Shown: piece after piece, positions 1-6,741 of the stretch
Layout: every line of letters begins with the position of its first letter
Numbering within the stretch: position 1 is the stretch's first letter
Assembly (NCBI GenBank): GCA_013698385.1
Contig: JACCVB010000359.1
Coordinates: forward strand, 1-7,935
Reading direction: 5' to 3'
DNA length: 7,935 nt
From: Chloroflexota bacterium
Lineage (GTDB): Bacteria; Chloroflexota; Limnocylindria; Limnocylindrales; CSP1-4
Position numbers and translations under genes: made by a program
Notes under the pieces: generated by a model
The model's database searches: none
Told to the model about the DNA's origin: nothing
Seen by the model: the letters and a program-made list of their open reading frames with translations, nothing else

Positions 1-766
1 GAACGCTGGCATCCGTCCAGACGCCGGCCAGCGGGTCCGACGCCGCGACGTTCGTGAGGAGCAAGGAGCCGAGCACCGCCAGACCGATGAAGATCGTGCC
101 GCCGCGGAGGTACATCCCGGACATGGCGGATGGATCGCCGACTCGCCTGCGAACCCAGTCCGACTGCTCATCGAAGGTGTGCGATCGGATGAGCAGGAAG
201 AGCGCCGCCAGCGAGAACAGGACGAGGTAGGGCAGTTGGTCGCGGATGGTCAGCGACATGTTCACGATCAGCAACGCGCCGATCAGGACGACCCCGCTCA
301 GCGGGCGGCGATGGCCGAAGACGGCGAAGCTCGCGAACATCGACGATGCCCACACGAAGAGACCGAAGACGAGCAGATGGTGGCCGTACTGGGCCGTGGA
401 CAGGCGACCCATCACGATCAGGTCGTTCCACGCGGCGACCCCGGCGGCGGCCGTGGCCTCGAACCAGGCCCCGAAAGAGGAGGTCTCGGGCAGCAGGACG
501 CTGCCCACGATGAGCGGGGTGACGAGCGCCGCGAAGACGGACCCGATGAAGAACGTCTTCCAGCGACCCCAACCGACCTTGGGGCCCAGGAAGCCGGCCA
601 GCACGCCGCCGATCGACGTCCACTGCAGGAAGTCCGTCAGGCCGGCCCGGCCGAGGACGAGCTGCGCGTCATCGAGGGACCACGCCAGCGTCACGCACAA
701 CAGGCCGACCAGACCAAGGCTCAGCCAGCCTTCCTGCGGCGCCAGGCGAAAACGACGTCGATTCAT
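1..766 (-). CDS. N-terminal membrane region of a probable TgpA/DUF3488-type transglutaminase-like protein (3' end off window)
   Basis: An uninterrupted minus-strand frame starts at ATG 766-764 and runs off the left edge, giving 255 visible residues (MNRRRFRLAPQEGWLS...) and no stop. The start overlaps the DUF58 stop as ATGA (763-766), the usual coupling. The protein has a basic N-terminus, then hydrophobic stretches at about 14-31, 48-62, 71-91, 130-150, 155-172, 177-194 and 222-240, so roughly seven membrane segments. The EGWL...TLAWSL opening and the multi-pass layout resemble the membrane part of transglutaminase-core proteins (DUF3488/TgpA). In that family a periplasmic or extracytoplasmic Cys-His-Asp domain follows the helices. 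That domain would lie beyond the edge, so catalytic activity cannot be judged. The moxR-DUF58 genes just upstream are the standard partners of this family. The coding frame is firm; the family name is an inference from layout and context. Confidence 0.8.
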   Translation of the reverse strand, partial: MNRRRFRLAPQEGWLSLGLVGLLCVTLAWSLDDAQLVLGRAGLTDFLQWTSIGGVLAGFLGPKVGWGRWKTFFIGSVFAALVTPLIVGSVLLPETSSFGAWFEATAAAGVAAWNDLIVMGRLSTAQYGHHLLVFGLFVWASSMFASFAVFGHRRPLSGVVLIGALLIVNMSLTIRDQLPYLVLFSLAALFLLIRSHTFDEQSDWVRRRVGDPSAMSGMYLRGGTIFIGLAVLGSLLLTNVAASDPLAGVWTDASV

Positions 767-2022
767 CCGGCCAGCATCTCGCCGAGCGGCCGTCCCGGGG
801 TGATCGAGTAGACCTTCAGTTCGTACTCCGCCAGGGCGTGGCGCAGGGCTCGCCCGCGCTTCGCCGTGACCTCCAGGGCCTCGGTGTCGACGGGGGCGGG
901 GCTCTCGCCTGTCGACTGCTCGCGCATCTCTGCCTCGGTCCGTCGGTAGGCCTCGGCATCAAGGGTCACCACGACGCATGACACGCCGCGCGCCCGGAGC
1001 GCCGCGAGCGGACGGACCCAGGCCGAGTCGAGCGAGGCGGTGATCACGACCGCGGTCATCCCACGTCGCAGCCGCCCGACCGAAGCAAGCAACGTCTCGA
1101 CGAGGGGCGTGTTCGAATCCGCCTCGACAGCCGCAAGAAGCTGCATCACCTTCAGGTGCTGGCGGCCGCCACGATCGGCCGGCAGGAAGGCCGTGCGCGC
1201 GCCATTGACAGTCATGCCCACGGCCCGGTTCTCGGCCAGCGCCTTGTCCGCGATCGCCGCCGCGGCGCGGACGGCGGCCTCGGTCGTGGACTCGTCGCCC
1301 TGGCCCGCCTGGATGCCACGCTCAAGGTCCACGATGATCCACGCGTCGGCGGTCTGCTCCAGGTCGAACTCCTTGACTTGGATCTCGCCATGCCGGGCGG
1401 TCGATCGCCAGTGGATCCGGTTCATGCTGTCGCCGGGCGCGTAAGGCCGAACGCTCGTGGCCAGCGGCGTCGTCTGGAGGGTCCGGACGGCCGCGCTGTG
1501 GCTCCCCTCCAGGCTTGCCGACGGCAGGCGCCAGGCGGGCAGCGCCTCGAGCCGCGGATAGACGACGACGCTGACGGCCTGACCGACGGTTGCCGCCGCC
1601 TCGAAGAACCCGAACGGGTCGGCCGTCCGGATGTGCAGCGGCTCGATCCGGAACTGTCCGCGTCGGGTGAGTGGGACCCGGATGAGCCAGGAACGCTCGG
1701 CTCGTCCACGGAGGTTCAATGCCCGCCCGGGCAGGCCGCCGGGCATCGTCGTCGGGTTGTGGAGCTCCAGCCAGGGCTTGGGCAGACGGCTGCCGTTGCG
1801 CAAGGTGTAGGTCACCCGCATCCGATCCCCGACATGGCCATGGAGCTGGCTGACGGCGTAGCCGGCCTCGAGATCGGACAGGCCCGACCGGACGAGCACA
1901 TACGAGCCGCCGACCACCAGGAGGCCCAGGTAAACGAGGTAGAACAGCAACGGCCGCCCGGTGGAGAACGCAGCCACGACCAGGACCGAGCTGATCGCCA
2001 GGGCCTGGAGTCGTCGGATCAA
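763..2022 (-). CDS. DUF58 domain protein, MoxR partner
   Basis: This 419-residue protein starts at TTG 2022-2020. Two hydrophobic helices (about 7-20 and 24-44) are followed by a beta-rich region and the DUF58 core. The core is clear from VRPYAPGD (191-198), IHWRSTARHGEIQVKEFD (203-220) and a vWA-like strand WIIVDLE (228-234). Residues 132-139 hold the common TADPFGFF motif. DUF58 proteins are membrane-anchored, contain a degenerate von Willebrand A-like fold and are almost always encoded next to a MoxR ATPase, which is thought to act on them; the biochemical role is not settled. TTG is chosen because the frame upstream has no ATG or GTG before the moxR stop at 2061-2059, and an AGAGGG lies 6 bases ahead. 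The gap to moxR is 36 bases. The 3' end overlaps the next gene by 4 bases. Confidence 0.92.
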   Translation of the reverse strand: MIRRLQALAISSVLVVAAFSTGRPLLFYLVYLGLLVVGGSYVLVRSGLSDLEAGYAVSQLHGHVGDRMRVTYTLRNGSRLPKPWLELHNPTTMPGGLPGRALNLRGRAERSWLIRVPLTRRGQFRIEPLHIRTADPFGFFEAAATVGQAVSVVVYPRLEALPAWRLPSASLEGSHSAAVRTLQTTPLATSVRPYAPGDSMNRIHWRSTARHGEIQVKEFDLEQTADAWIIVDLERGIQAGQGDESTTEAAVRAAAAIADKALAENRAVGMTVNGARTAFLPADRGGRQHLKVMQLLAAVEADSNTPLVETLLASVGRLRRGMTAVVITASLDSAWVRPLAALRARGVSCVVVTLDAEAYRRTEAEMREQSTGESPAPVDTEALEVTAKRGRALRHALAEYELKVYSITPGRPLGEMLAG

Positions 2023-2028
2023 GCGGGA

Positions 2029-2034
2029 CCCTCT
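2029..2034 (-). promoter_or_regulatory. Ribosome binding site deciding the TTG start of the DUF58 gene
   Basis: The minus strand reads AGAGGG, then six bases, then TTG at 2022. No ATG or GTG occurs in this frame between the moxR stop and this TTG, so the site supports a rare TTG start. Confidence 0.55.
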
Positions 2035-2058
2035 GTCAACTCGCGCAGTCGCATGGGC

Positions 2059-3075
2059 TCAGGAGGTGCCCGCGTTCGACGCGCCGGCGGTCGCGGCACG
2101 GCGCTCCATCGGGCTGCTGGTCGAGCCGCCCGTCGGCCGGATCCCTTCGACGGGAGTGGACTCGAGGATCTCGCGCACGACCTGGCCCGCCTGCACGTCG
2201 TGGATCGATGAACTCGTCTTGATGATCAGGCGGTGGGCCAGGGCGGGCTCGGAGAGGGCCTTGATGTCGTCGGGGATGACGTAGTCCCGGCCCAGCAGCC
2301 CGGCCAGGGCCTGACCGGCCCGATAGAGCGCGATCGATCCACGGGGCGACGCCCCGAGGTAGACGTCCGGATGGGTCCGGGTGGCACCCACGACACGCAC
2401 GATGTATTCGGACACGGTCGAGTCGACGTAGATCTCGCGGACCGCATCCTGGAGCCCGCGCAGTTCGTCCACGCCGAGGACCTCCTCCAGGTCTTCCAGT
2501 GGGTGGCTGCGCTTCTGCTCGTCGAGGATGACGATCTCCTCGATCGGCTGCGGGTAGCCGAGGCGGATGCGCAGCATGAATCGGTCGAGCTGGGCTTCCG
2601 GCAGGGCGAACGTGCCTTCGTATTCGATCGGGTTCTGCGTGGCGATGACGAGGAATGGATCGGGCATCGGGTAGGTCACGCCGTCGATCGTCGCCTGGCG
2701 CTCCTCCATCGACTCGAGCAGGGCGGACTGGGTCTTGGGTGTCGCCCGATTGATCTCGTCCGACAGCACGACCTGGCTGAAGATGGGGCCCGGGCGGAAT
2801 TCGAACTCCTGGGTCTTCTGGTTGTAGATGGATAGCCCGGACACGTCGGACGGAAGCAGGTCCGGGGTGAACTGGATCCGCCGGAACGAGCAACCGAGGC
2901 TGCGCGCGATGGCCTTGGCGAGGACCGTCTTGCCCGTGCCCGGCACGTCCTCGATCAGCAGATGGCCTCGACACAGCAGCGCGACCAGCGCGAGCCGGAC
3001 TTCGTGATGCTTGCCCACGATCACGCGCTCGACATTGGCGAGAACCTTGTCGCCGGTCTCCTGGATCTTGCTCAT
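2059..3075 (-). CDS. moxR: MoxR-family AAA+ ATPase
   Basis: This 338-residue protein carries the full MoxR signature. Walker A is DVPGTGKT (43-50), Walker B is VVLSDEINRA (102-111) with D106/E107, sensor 1 is ATQNP (145-149), the arginine-finger region is LPEAQLDRF (158-166) and the sensor 2 region is GASPRGS (241-247). MoxR ATPases are cytoplasmic hexameric chaperone-like machines that use ATP hydrolysis to remodel or mature partner proteins, typically vWA/DUF58 proteins. The order moxR-DUF58-polytopic membrane protein here fits that model. The ATG at 3075 gives a normal-length N-terminus (about 40 residues before Walker A) and has GAGAGAGG just upstream. The last 25 or so residues are Ser/Ala/Gly/Thr-rich and probably disordered. 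It is the first gene of its operon, behind a 383-base non-coding gap. Confidence 0.96.
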   Translation of the reverse strand: MSKIQETGDKVLANVERVIVGKHHEVRLALVALLCRGHLLIEDVPGTGKTVLAKAIARSLGCSFRRIQFTPDLLPSDVSGLSIYNQKTQEFEFRPGPIFSQVVLSDEINRATPKTQSALLESMEERQATIDGVTYPMPDPFLVIATQNPIEYEGTFALPEAQLDRFMLRIRLGYPQPIEEIVILDEQKRSHPLEDLEEVLGVDELRGLQDAVREIYVDSTVSEYIVRVVGATRTHPDVYLGASPRGSIALYRAGQALAGLLGRDYVIPDDIKALSEPALAHRLIIKTSSSIHDVQAGQVVREILESTPVEGIRPTGGSTSSPMERRAATAGASNAGTS

Positions 3076-3078
3076 CGG

Positions 3079-3086
3079 CCTCTCTC
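3079..3086 (-). promoter_or_regulatory. Purine-rich ribosome binding site of moxR
   Basis: The minus strand reads GAGAGAGG, three bases before ATG 3075. The final AGG is close for an optimal site, but the GAGAG part sits at a normal distance. It agrees with the start chosen from the family's length. Confidence 0.45.
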
Positions 3087-3170
3087 GCGGGGTTCGGCGG
3101 CGGTGACGGTCGCCGGGGTCGGGCGGTCGGGGGTTCGACGTGCCACCTGGGGGACGTGTGGCGTCACCCG

Positions 3171-3176
3171 ATAGTA
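3171..3176 (-). promoter_or_regulatory. Possible -10 element for the moxR operon
   Basis: The minus strand reads TACTAT here, matching TATAAT at four of six positions. It would place transcription start about 85-90 bases before the moxR ATG. The expected -35 position has no good TTGACA match, so an extended or activator-dependent promoter, or chance, remains possible. AT-rich hexamers are uncommon in this GC-rich gap, which adds slight support. Confidence 0.3.
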
Positions 3177-3276
3177 CGCCGGTTGCGCATGGATGGTTCT
3201 CAGGCGGGCCTTGTTGACGCGCGGATCACGTCGTGGGGTGGGTCATTTGAACGCACCCGGTGGCCGCTTGCACGCG

Positions 3277-3368
3277 GCTTGGCGCCCGTTGGACCGCTTG
3301 GCGCCAACAGCGTTCCAACGCGGCTGAGCTCGGGTTCGGCGGTCCGTTGGAACGGTGGTGGCGCCAAC
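3277..3368. repeat. Cluster of GGCGCC / CGTTGGA repeats in the moxR upstream region
   Basis: GGCGCC occurs at 3281-3286, 3300-3305 and 3360-3365; the first two lie within GCTTGGCGCC (3277-3286 and 3296-3305). A composite unit, CCGTTGGA followed by a short spacer and GGCGCCAAC, occurs at 3286-3308 and again at 3344-3368 with small differences. The copy at 3298-3307, TTGGCGCCAA, is a perfect palindrome. These could be binding sites for a regulator, or remnants of local duplication. Confidence 0.55.
3310..3355. repeat. Inverted repeat CGTTCCAACG / CGTTGGAACG
   Basis: CGTTCCAACG at 3311-3320 is the exact reverse complement of CGTTGGAACG at 3345-3354, with 24 bases between. Each arm is also a small dyad: GCGTT-CC-AACGC (3310-3321) and CCGTT-GG-AACGG (3344-3355). 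The transcript could form a 10-pair stem, but no T tract follows on the minus strand, so a simple intrinsic terminator is doubtful. Paired operator sites are the alternative reading. A third half-copy, GCGTTCC, lies at 3384-3390. Confidence 0.6.
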
Positions 3369-3370
3369 CG

Positions 3371-3403
3371 GGTGAATCACAGCGCGTTCCCGGTGAATCA
3401 CCG
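3371..3403. repeat. Tandem GGTGAATCAC boxes 21 bases apart, candidate operator
   Basis: GGTGAATCAC occurs exactly at 3371-3380 and 3392-3401, a spacing of 21 bases or two DNA turns. Each contains the dyad GTGA-A-TCAC. The second copy extends to a perfect 13-base palindrome, CGGTGAATCACCG (3391-3403). Helically phased palindromic boxes in an operon-upstream gap are typical of repressor or activator binding sites. The regulator is unknown and the function is inferred from geometry only. Confidence 0.45.
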
Positions 3404-3458
3404 CACAAACGCGGCGAGAAGGCCTCGTTCGATCGCATCGCCACAACGTGTCATCCAC

Positions 3459-3806
3459 TCATCCTCGGAACAGGGTCATGCCACCGACCCACGCCGTCAT
3501 CAGGCAACCGATCCCGCCCATCACGGCCAGGAACGGCTCGTCGCCCGACCAGGCGGCCAGCCCGATCCCGCCGAACAGGGCGGCAAGGACCGCGGCGACG
3601 CCAGCCAACCCCAACCGCTCGATCATGGGCCGCGGTCCTCGCGCCGGACCGTCTGCGCTGCCCGAACCGTTGGAGCCCATTGCGCCGGTGTCCGCCATGT
3701 CGTCGGGCGTCCAGTCTTCGGGTCCCGAGCCAGTGGTGGGCGTCGGGCCGCCAGTGGCCGTCGGGCCGCCGACGTCGCCCGACCCGTCCTGTCGGTCGTC
3801 GATCAC
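3459..3806 (-). CDS. Small uncharacterised protein with two predicted membrane segments, coupled to the PBP gene
   Basis: The likely start is GTG 3806-3804, which overlaps the transpeptidase stop as GTGA and gives 115 residues. The open frame extends further upstream, but that part lies inside the transpeptidase gene in another frame and is Arg/His-rich. Residues 1-60 are Gly/Pro/Thr/Ser/Asp-rich, acidic and probably disordered. Two hydrophobic helices follow (about 64-86, GLAGVAAVLAALFGGIGLAA, and 91-112), ending in FRG. Both helices carry small Gly/Ala residues that could pack together. I do not recognise a family. Being last in a SEDS/PBP operon suggests a membrane accessory factor for wall synthesis, but that is context only. 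Initiation at Met37, Met43 or Met61, the last just before the first helix, cannot be excluded. Confidence 0.7.
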   Translation of the reverse strand: MIDDRQDGSGDVGGPTATGGPTPTTGSGPEDWTPDDMADTGAMGSNGSGSADGPARGPRPMIERLGLAGVAAVLAALFGGIGLAAWSGDEPFLAVMGGIGCLMTAWVGGMTLFRG

Positions 3807-5299
3807 GGGTTCGCTGCCAGGTAGCGTGTCATGAGGTCGCCGGCGATGGGCGACGCGATCTCGGCGCCGCGACCACCCTGTTCCACGACGACCGCGATGG
3901 CCACCTTGGGCGCATCGGCCGGGGCGAAGCCGATGAACCACGAGTGCGGCTCGCCCGTTCCGCCCAGCTCGGCCGTTCCGGATTTGCCCGCCGTGGTGAC
4001 CCCACGGACCTTGGAACCGGCCGTGAACCGGCGCCCCAGGTCACCCTCCACCGCCGCCACCATCGCCTCCATGATCGACGATGCCGCCTGGGCATCGATC
4101 ACCCGGCGCAGCGTCTCAGGCCCGACCTCGCGCTTGCCCGCCTTGCCGGCGAATGCGGTCACGAGACGCGGCCGCAGCAACTCCCCACCGTTTGCCACGA
4201 CGCTCGCCACGAGGGCCATCTGAAGGGGCGTGACGAAGGTCTCCGCCTGGCCGTACGCGGCGTTGGCCAGCTCGACATCGTCCTTGAATCCGCCCGGCGC
4301 AGATCCGCTGCCTCCCGTGACCTGCGAGATCGCCGTCGGCAGGTCGAACGGAAGCGGTGCCCCGAACCCGAGTCGCCCGGCATAGTCCACGAACTCCTTG
4401 CCACCGATCTGCAGGCCCGTCAGGGCGAACCAGATGTTGCACGACGCCTCCGTCGCCTCGATGAAGTCGAGCGCCTTGGACCGCGTAGTGACGTGGTGCC
4501 CATCCCGGACTCGAAAGCCGTCCACCAGCAGGCCGTTCTTCTCCGCGCCCGGCTGCTCCTTGTACGTCGTGGCCGGCGTGATCGCGCCCGAGCCCAGCCC
4601 CGCGATGGCGGTCACGATCTTGAACACGGAACCCGGCACGTAGCGACCCAGCGTCGCCCGCGGCAGGAGCGGCTCGCCTTTGTCCGCCTGGAGGGCCTCG
4701 AATGATTGCCGCGCCGTCGCCGGGTCAGCGACCTTGGAAGCGTCGTAGGTCGGTGTCGACGCCAGCGCGAGCACCTCTCCGGTCGTCGGATCCAGCATGA
4801 CGACGGCCCCTCGAAAATCGCCCAGCGCTGCGATGGCGGCCTTCTGGAGGCCATACGACAGGGACAGGGTCAGGTCCTGGGGATCGTACGGATCCGCCCC
4901 GAACTTGCGCAGAGCGTCGTTCAGCGGGTCGCTCGCCAGACCCGAGAGTTCCGCGTCGAACGCCAGCTCCAGCCCCGCCCGACCGTAGCGGCTCGAGGCG
5001 TAGCCAACGACCTGGCTGATCGCGCGACCCTTGTAGACGCGCTGCAGCTCTCCCTTCGGGCCCCTCTCGTTGTCCGCCAGCACGACGCCGTCACGGTCCA
5101 GGATCCGACCTCGCGGGACCGTCCTGGCGGCCGCGATGACGGCCGGGTCATCCGGCGCTCGAACGAGCTCTGGGGCGCGGAAGACCGCCCAGTACCCGCC
5201 CGCGCCGGCCAGGACCCCGAACGCGAGTGAAAGGACCAGCGCAACGTGGATGATCGTTCGTCCCAGCGGGCGTCGGCGCGACGCACCCGACTGCATCAT
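3803..5299 (-). CDS. pbpA: Class B penicillin-binding protein (PbpA/PBP2-like transpeptidase)
   Basis: This 498-residue protein cross-links peptidoglycan outside the membrane, partnered with the SEDS polymerase encoded just before it. A basic N-terminus and one membrane anchor (about 15-40) lead into the short N-terminal domain with VPRGRILDRDG (61-71). The transpeptidase domain has all three active-site motifs: SVFK with Ser224 and Lys227, SCN (286-288), and KSGTAE (439-444), where Ser replaces the commoner Thr of KTG. Length and short pedestal resemble mycobacterial PbpA rather than the longer PBP2/FtsI proteins. The first ATG (5299) overlaps the SEDS stop by 4 bases. The adjacent ATG (5296) sits 6 bases after GAGG and may be the true start, which would shorten the protein by one residue. 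The 3' end overlaps the next gene as GTGA. Confidence 0.96.
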   Translation of the reverse strand: MMQSGASRRRPLGRTIIHVALVLSLAFGVLAGAGGYWAVFRAPELVRAPDDPAVIAAARTVPRGRILDRDGVVLADNERGPKGELQRVYKGRAISQVVGYASSRYGRAGLELAFDAELSGLASDPLNDALRKFGADPYDPQDLTLSLSYGLQKAAIAALGDFRGAVVMLDPTTGEVLALASTPTYDASKVADPATARQSFEALQADKGEPLLPRATLGRYVPGSVFKIVTAIAGLGSGAITPATTYKEQPGAEKNGLLVDGFRVRDGHHVTTRSKALDFIEATEASCNIWFALTGLQIGGKEFVDYAGRLGFGAPLPFDLPTAISQVTGGSGSAPGGFKDDVELANAAYGQAETFVTPLQMALVASVVANGGELLRPRLVTAFAGKAGKREVGPETLRRVIDAQAASSIMEAMVAAVEGDLGRRFTAGSKVRGVTTAGKSGTAELGGTGEPHSWFIGFAPADAPKVAIAVVVEQGGRGAEIASPIAGDLMTRYLAANP

Positions 5300-6741
5300 C
5301 GACCTCGGCCGGGGAGTCGGCTGAGCCAGCCACGCCGGCCGGGAGGTGGCGGCGGCTCGACTCCCTTGTCGGACAGGGCGAGCAGCAGGCCGACCACCAG
5401 CGCATTGGCGAGGAGTGACGATCCGCCGTAGCTGATCAACGGCAACGTGACCCCGGTCAGCGGCAGGACGCTCAGGTTGCCGGCGGCGATGATGAACGCC
5501 TGGACCCCGATGACGAGCGCCAGGCCCGTCGCGAGAATCGCACGAAAGTCATCCGCGGCCGCAGCCCCGATGCGCAGGCCGCGCTGGACGATCACCAGGT
5601 ACAGGGCCAGGATCGCGACCATCCCCACGAGCCCGAGCTCCTCACCCAGTGCCGCCAGCGGAAAGTCCGTATGGACCTCCGGGATGGGGATCCGTCCGCC
5701 GACCAGCGGCAGCCCGTTGCCCAGGCCGACGCCGAGCAGGCCGCCCCTGGCGAACGCGTGCAGCGACTGGACGATCTGGTAGCCGGCGCCCAGTGGATCG
5801 CCGAACGGATCCAGCCAGACGTCGATCCGGGCGCGGACATGCCCGAACAGGGCGGCCATCAGGGCACTCCCCGCGAGGAACAGGACGAGGCCGATGACGA
5901 CGAGGCTCACGCGACCGGTCGCGGCGTACACCAGGGCAAGGAAGACGGCGAAGAAGAGCAACGCCGCCCCGAGGTCACGCTGGATGACGACGATGCCCAG
6001 CGCGATCGCCCACATCGCGACCATCGGGGCGAGGTACGGGAGGGGCGGCAGTCGGAGCGGACCGACACGCGTGTCCTGCTCGATGAGCAGCGATCGGTTC
6101 TCGGACAGGTAGCCCGCCAGGAAGACGACCAGGATGACCTTGAGCAGTTCCGACGGCTGGCCGCTAAACGGACCGATCCGGACGCTCAACCGGGATCCGC
6201 CGATGTCCGTGCCGAGCACGAACGCCAGCAGGAGCAATCCGATCCCGAGCGCGGCCCAGGTGTACTTGTAGCGGCGCAGCCAGCGATCCGAACGCACGGC
6301 GACACCGACGACCGTCGCCAGTGCGATCGCAAGGACGAGCCACAGCAACTGGACTTCGCCAAGACCGAGCTCGGTCGCGCCGAGGTTCATCGTCACGAGG
6401 CCTTGGGGCAACCGCTGCATGAGCAGGAGCGAGATTCCGCCAAGCATGCCCATCACCGGCAGCAGGATCTGATCCGACCGGCGCCCGGCGAGGACCTGCG
6501 CAAGGTGGGCGACCAGGAGCGCTCCGAGATAGATGGCCAGGTCACGCGCGTCGTATGGCACGAAGGCGCCGGTCAGCGTGGCGCCGAGCGAGATGCTGCC
6601 GACCAGCAACGTAACGGCCACCAGGAGCAGGAGTCGCGCCTCACCCCAGCGTGCGCGAGGCTGGATGCGCCTCCGCCGTCCGGCTCGGGCCGATTGCGCC
6701 AAGGGAGCGCGTCGCGCCCCGATGTCGGGTGCGACGGTCAT
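5296..6741 (-). CDS. rodA: SEDS-family peptidoglycan glycosyltransferase (RodA/FtsW)
   Basis: This 481-residue polytopic membrane protein polymerises glycan strands from lipid II, working with its cognate class B PBP, whose gene follows with an ATGA overlap. About ten or more hydrophobic segments run from residue 35 to 457. Family signatures are QRDLGAALLFF (254-264), GYQIVQSLHAFARGGLLGVGLG (320-341), PEVHTDFPLAALGEELG (354-370) with the conserved, probably catalytic Asp359, and LPLISYGGSS (433-442). A basic cytoplasmic extension (1-35) and a Pro-rich tail (462-467) flank the core. Pairing with a PbpA-like protein and FHA genes matches actinobacterial rodA, so RodA is preferred to FtsW; sequence alone does not settle this. 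The ATG at 6741 overlaps the preceding stop by 4 bases. Confidence 0.95.
   Translation of the reverse strand: MTVAPDIGARRAPLAQSARAGRRRRIQPRARWGEARLLLLVAVTLLVGSISLGATLTGAFVPYDARDLAIYLGALLVAHLAQVLAGRRSDQILLPVMGMLGGISLLLMQRLPQGLVTMNLGATELGLGEVQLLWLVLAIALATVVGVAVRSDRWLRRYKYTWAALGIGLLLLAFVLGTDIGGSRLSVRIGPFSGQPSELLKVILVVFLAGYLSENRSLLIEQDTRVGPLRLPPLPYLAPMVAMWAIALGIVVIQRDLGAALLFFAVFLALVYAATGRVSLVVIGLVLFLAGSALMAALFGHVRARIDVWLDPFGDPLGAGYQIVQSLHAFARGGLLGVGLGNGLPLVGGRIPIPEVHTDFPLAALGEELGLVGMVAILALYLVIVQRGLRIGAAAADDFRAILATGLALVIGVQAFIIAAGNLSVLPLTGVTLPLISYGGSSLLANALVVGLLLALSDKGVEPPPPPGRRGWLSRLPGRGR

Larger units (their letters stand above)
3076..3458. other. 383-base non-coding gap between the two operons
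   Basis: No convincing gene lies on either strand. Short open frames here are Arg/Pro/Gly-rich, lack ribosome binding sites and resemble no family I know. The region should hold the end of the fha-rodA-pbpA transcript and the promoter of moxR. From right to left it contains a tandem GGTGAATCAC pair, a cluster of GGCGCC and CGTTGGA boxes arranged as direct and inverted repeats, a possible -10 element, and a leader of about 90 bases that is C-rich on the moxR strand. I see no classic terminator (GC stem plus T tract) on the minus strand after 3459. Confidence 0.7.

Noticed and set aside
2034..2039. TTGACA hexamer on the minus strand between moxR and the DUF58 gene
   Set aside because: It matches a -35 box, but the bases 17 further on are GC-rich with no -10 element, and it abuts the ribosome binding site in a 36-base gap.
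1156..2211. Plus-strand open frame of 351 codons
   Set aside because: It is antisense to the DUF58 gene, of low-complexity composition, and conflicts with a clear family match on the other strand.
2036..2974. Alternative minus-strand frame of 312 codons within moxR
   Set aside because: It is out of frame with the complete MoxR signature and its product is Arg/Pro-rich; a shadow frame.
3115..3153. G-runs that might form a quadruplex
   Set aside because: There are four runs of three or more G, but the last is separated by a 15-base loop. This is a weak candidate in a GC-rich leader.
3142..3162. GCCAC/GTGGC hairpin in the moxR leader
   Set aside because: The stem has only five pairs with an 11-base loop, easily found by chance at this GC content. 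No riboswitch-like features surround it.
3311..3354. Inverted repeat as an intrinsic terminator of the wall operon
   Set aside because: The 10-base arms could pair, but the 24-base loop and absence of a T tract on the minus strand argue against a standard terminator. Kept only as a repeat.
3260..4705. Plus-strand open frame of 481 codons
   Set aside because: It lies opposite the transpeptidase gene and the spacer. Its product is Arg/Pro/Gly-rich with no domain, and such long antisense frames are expected in GC-rich coding DNA.
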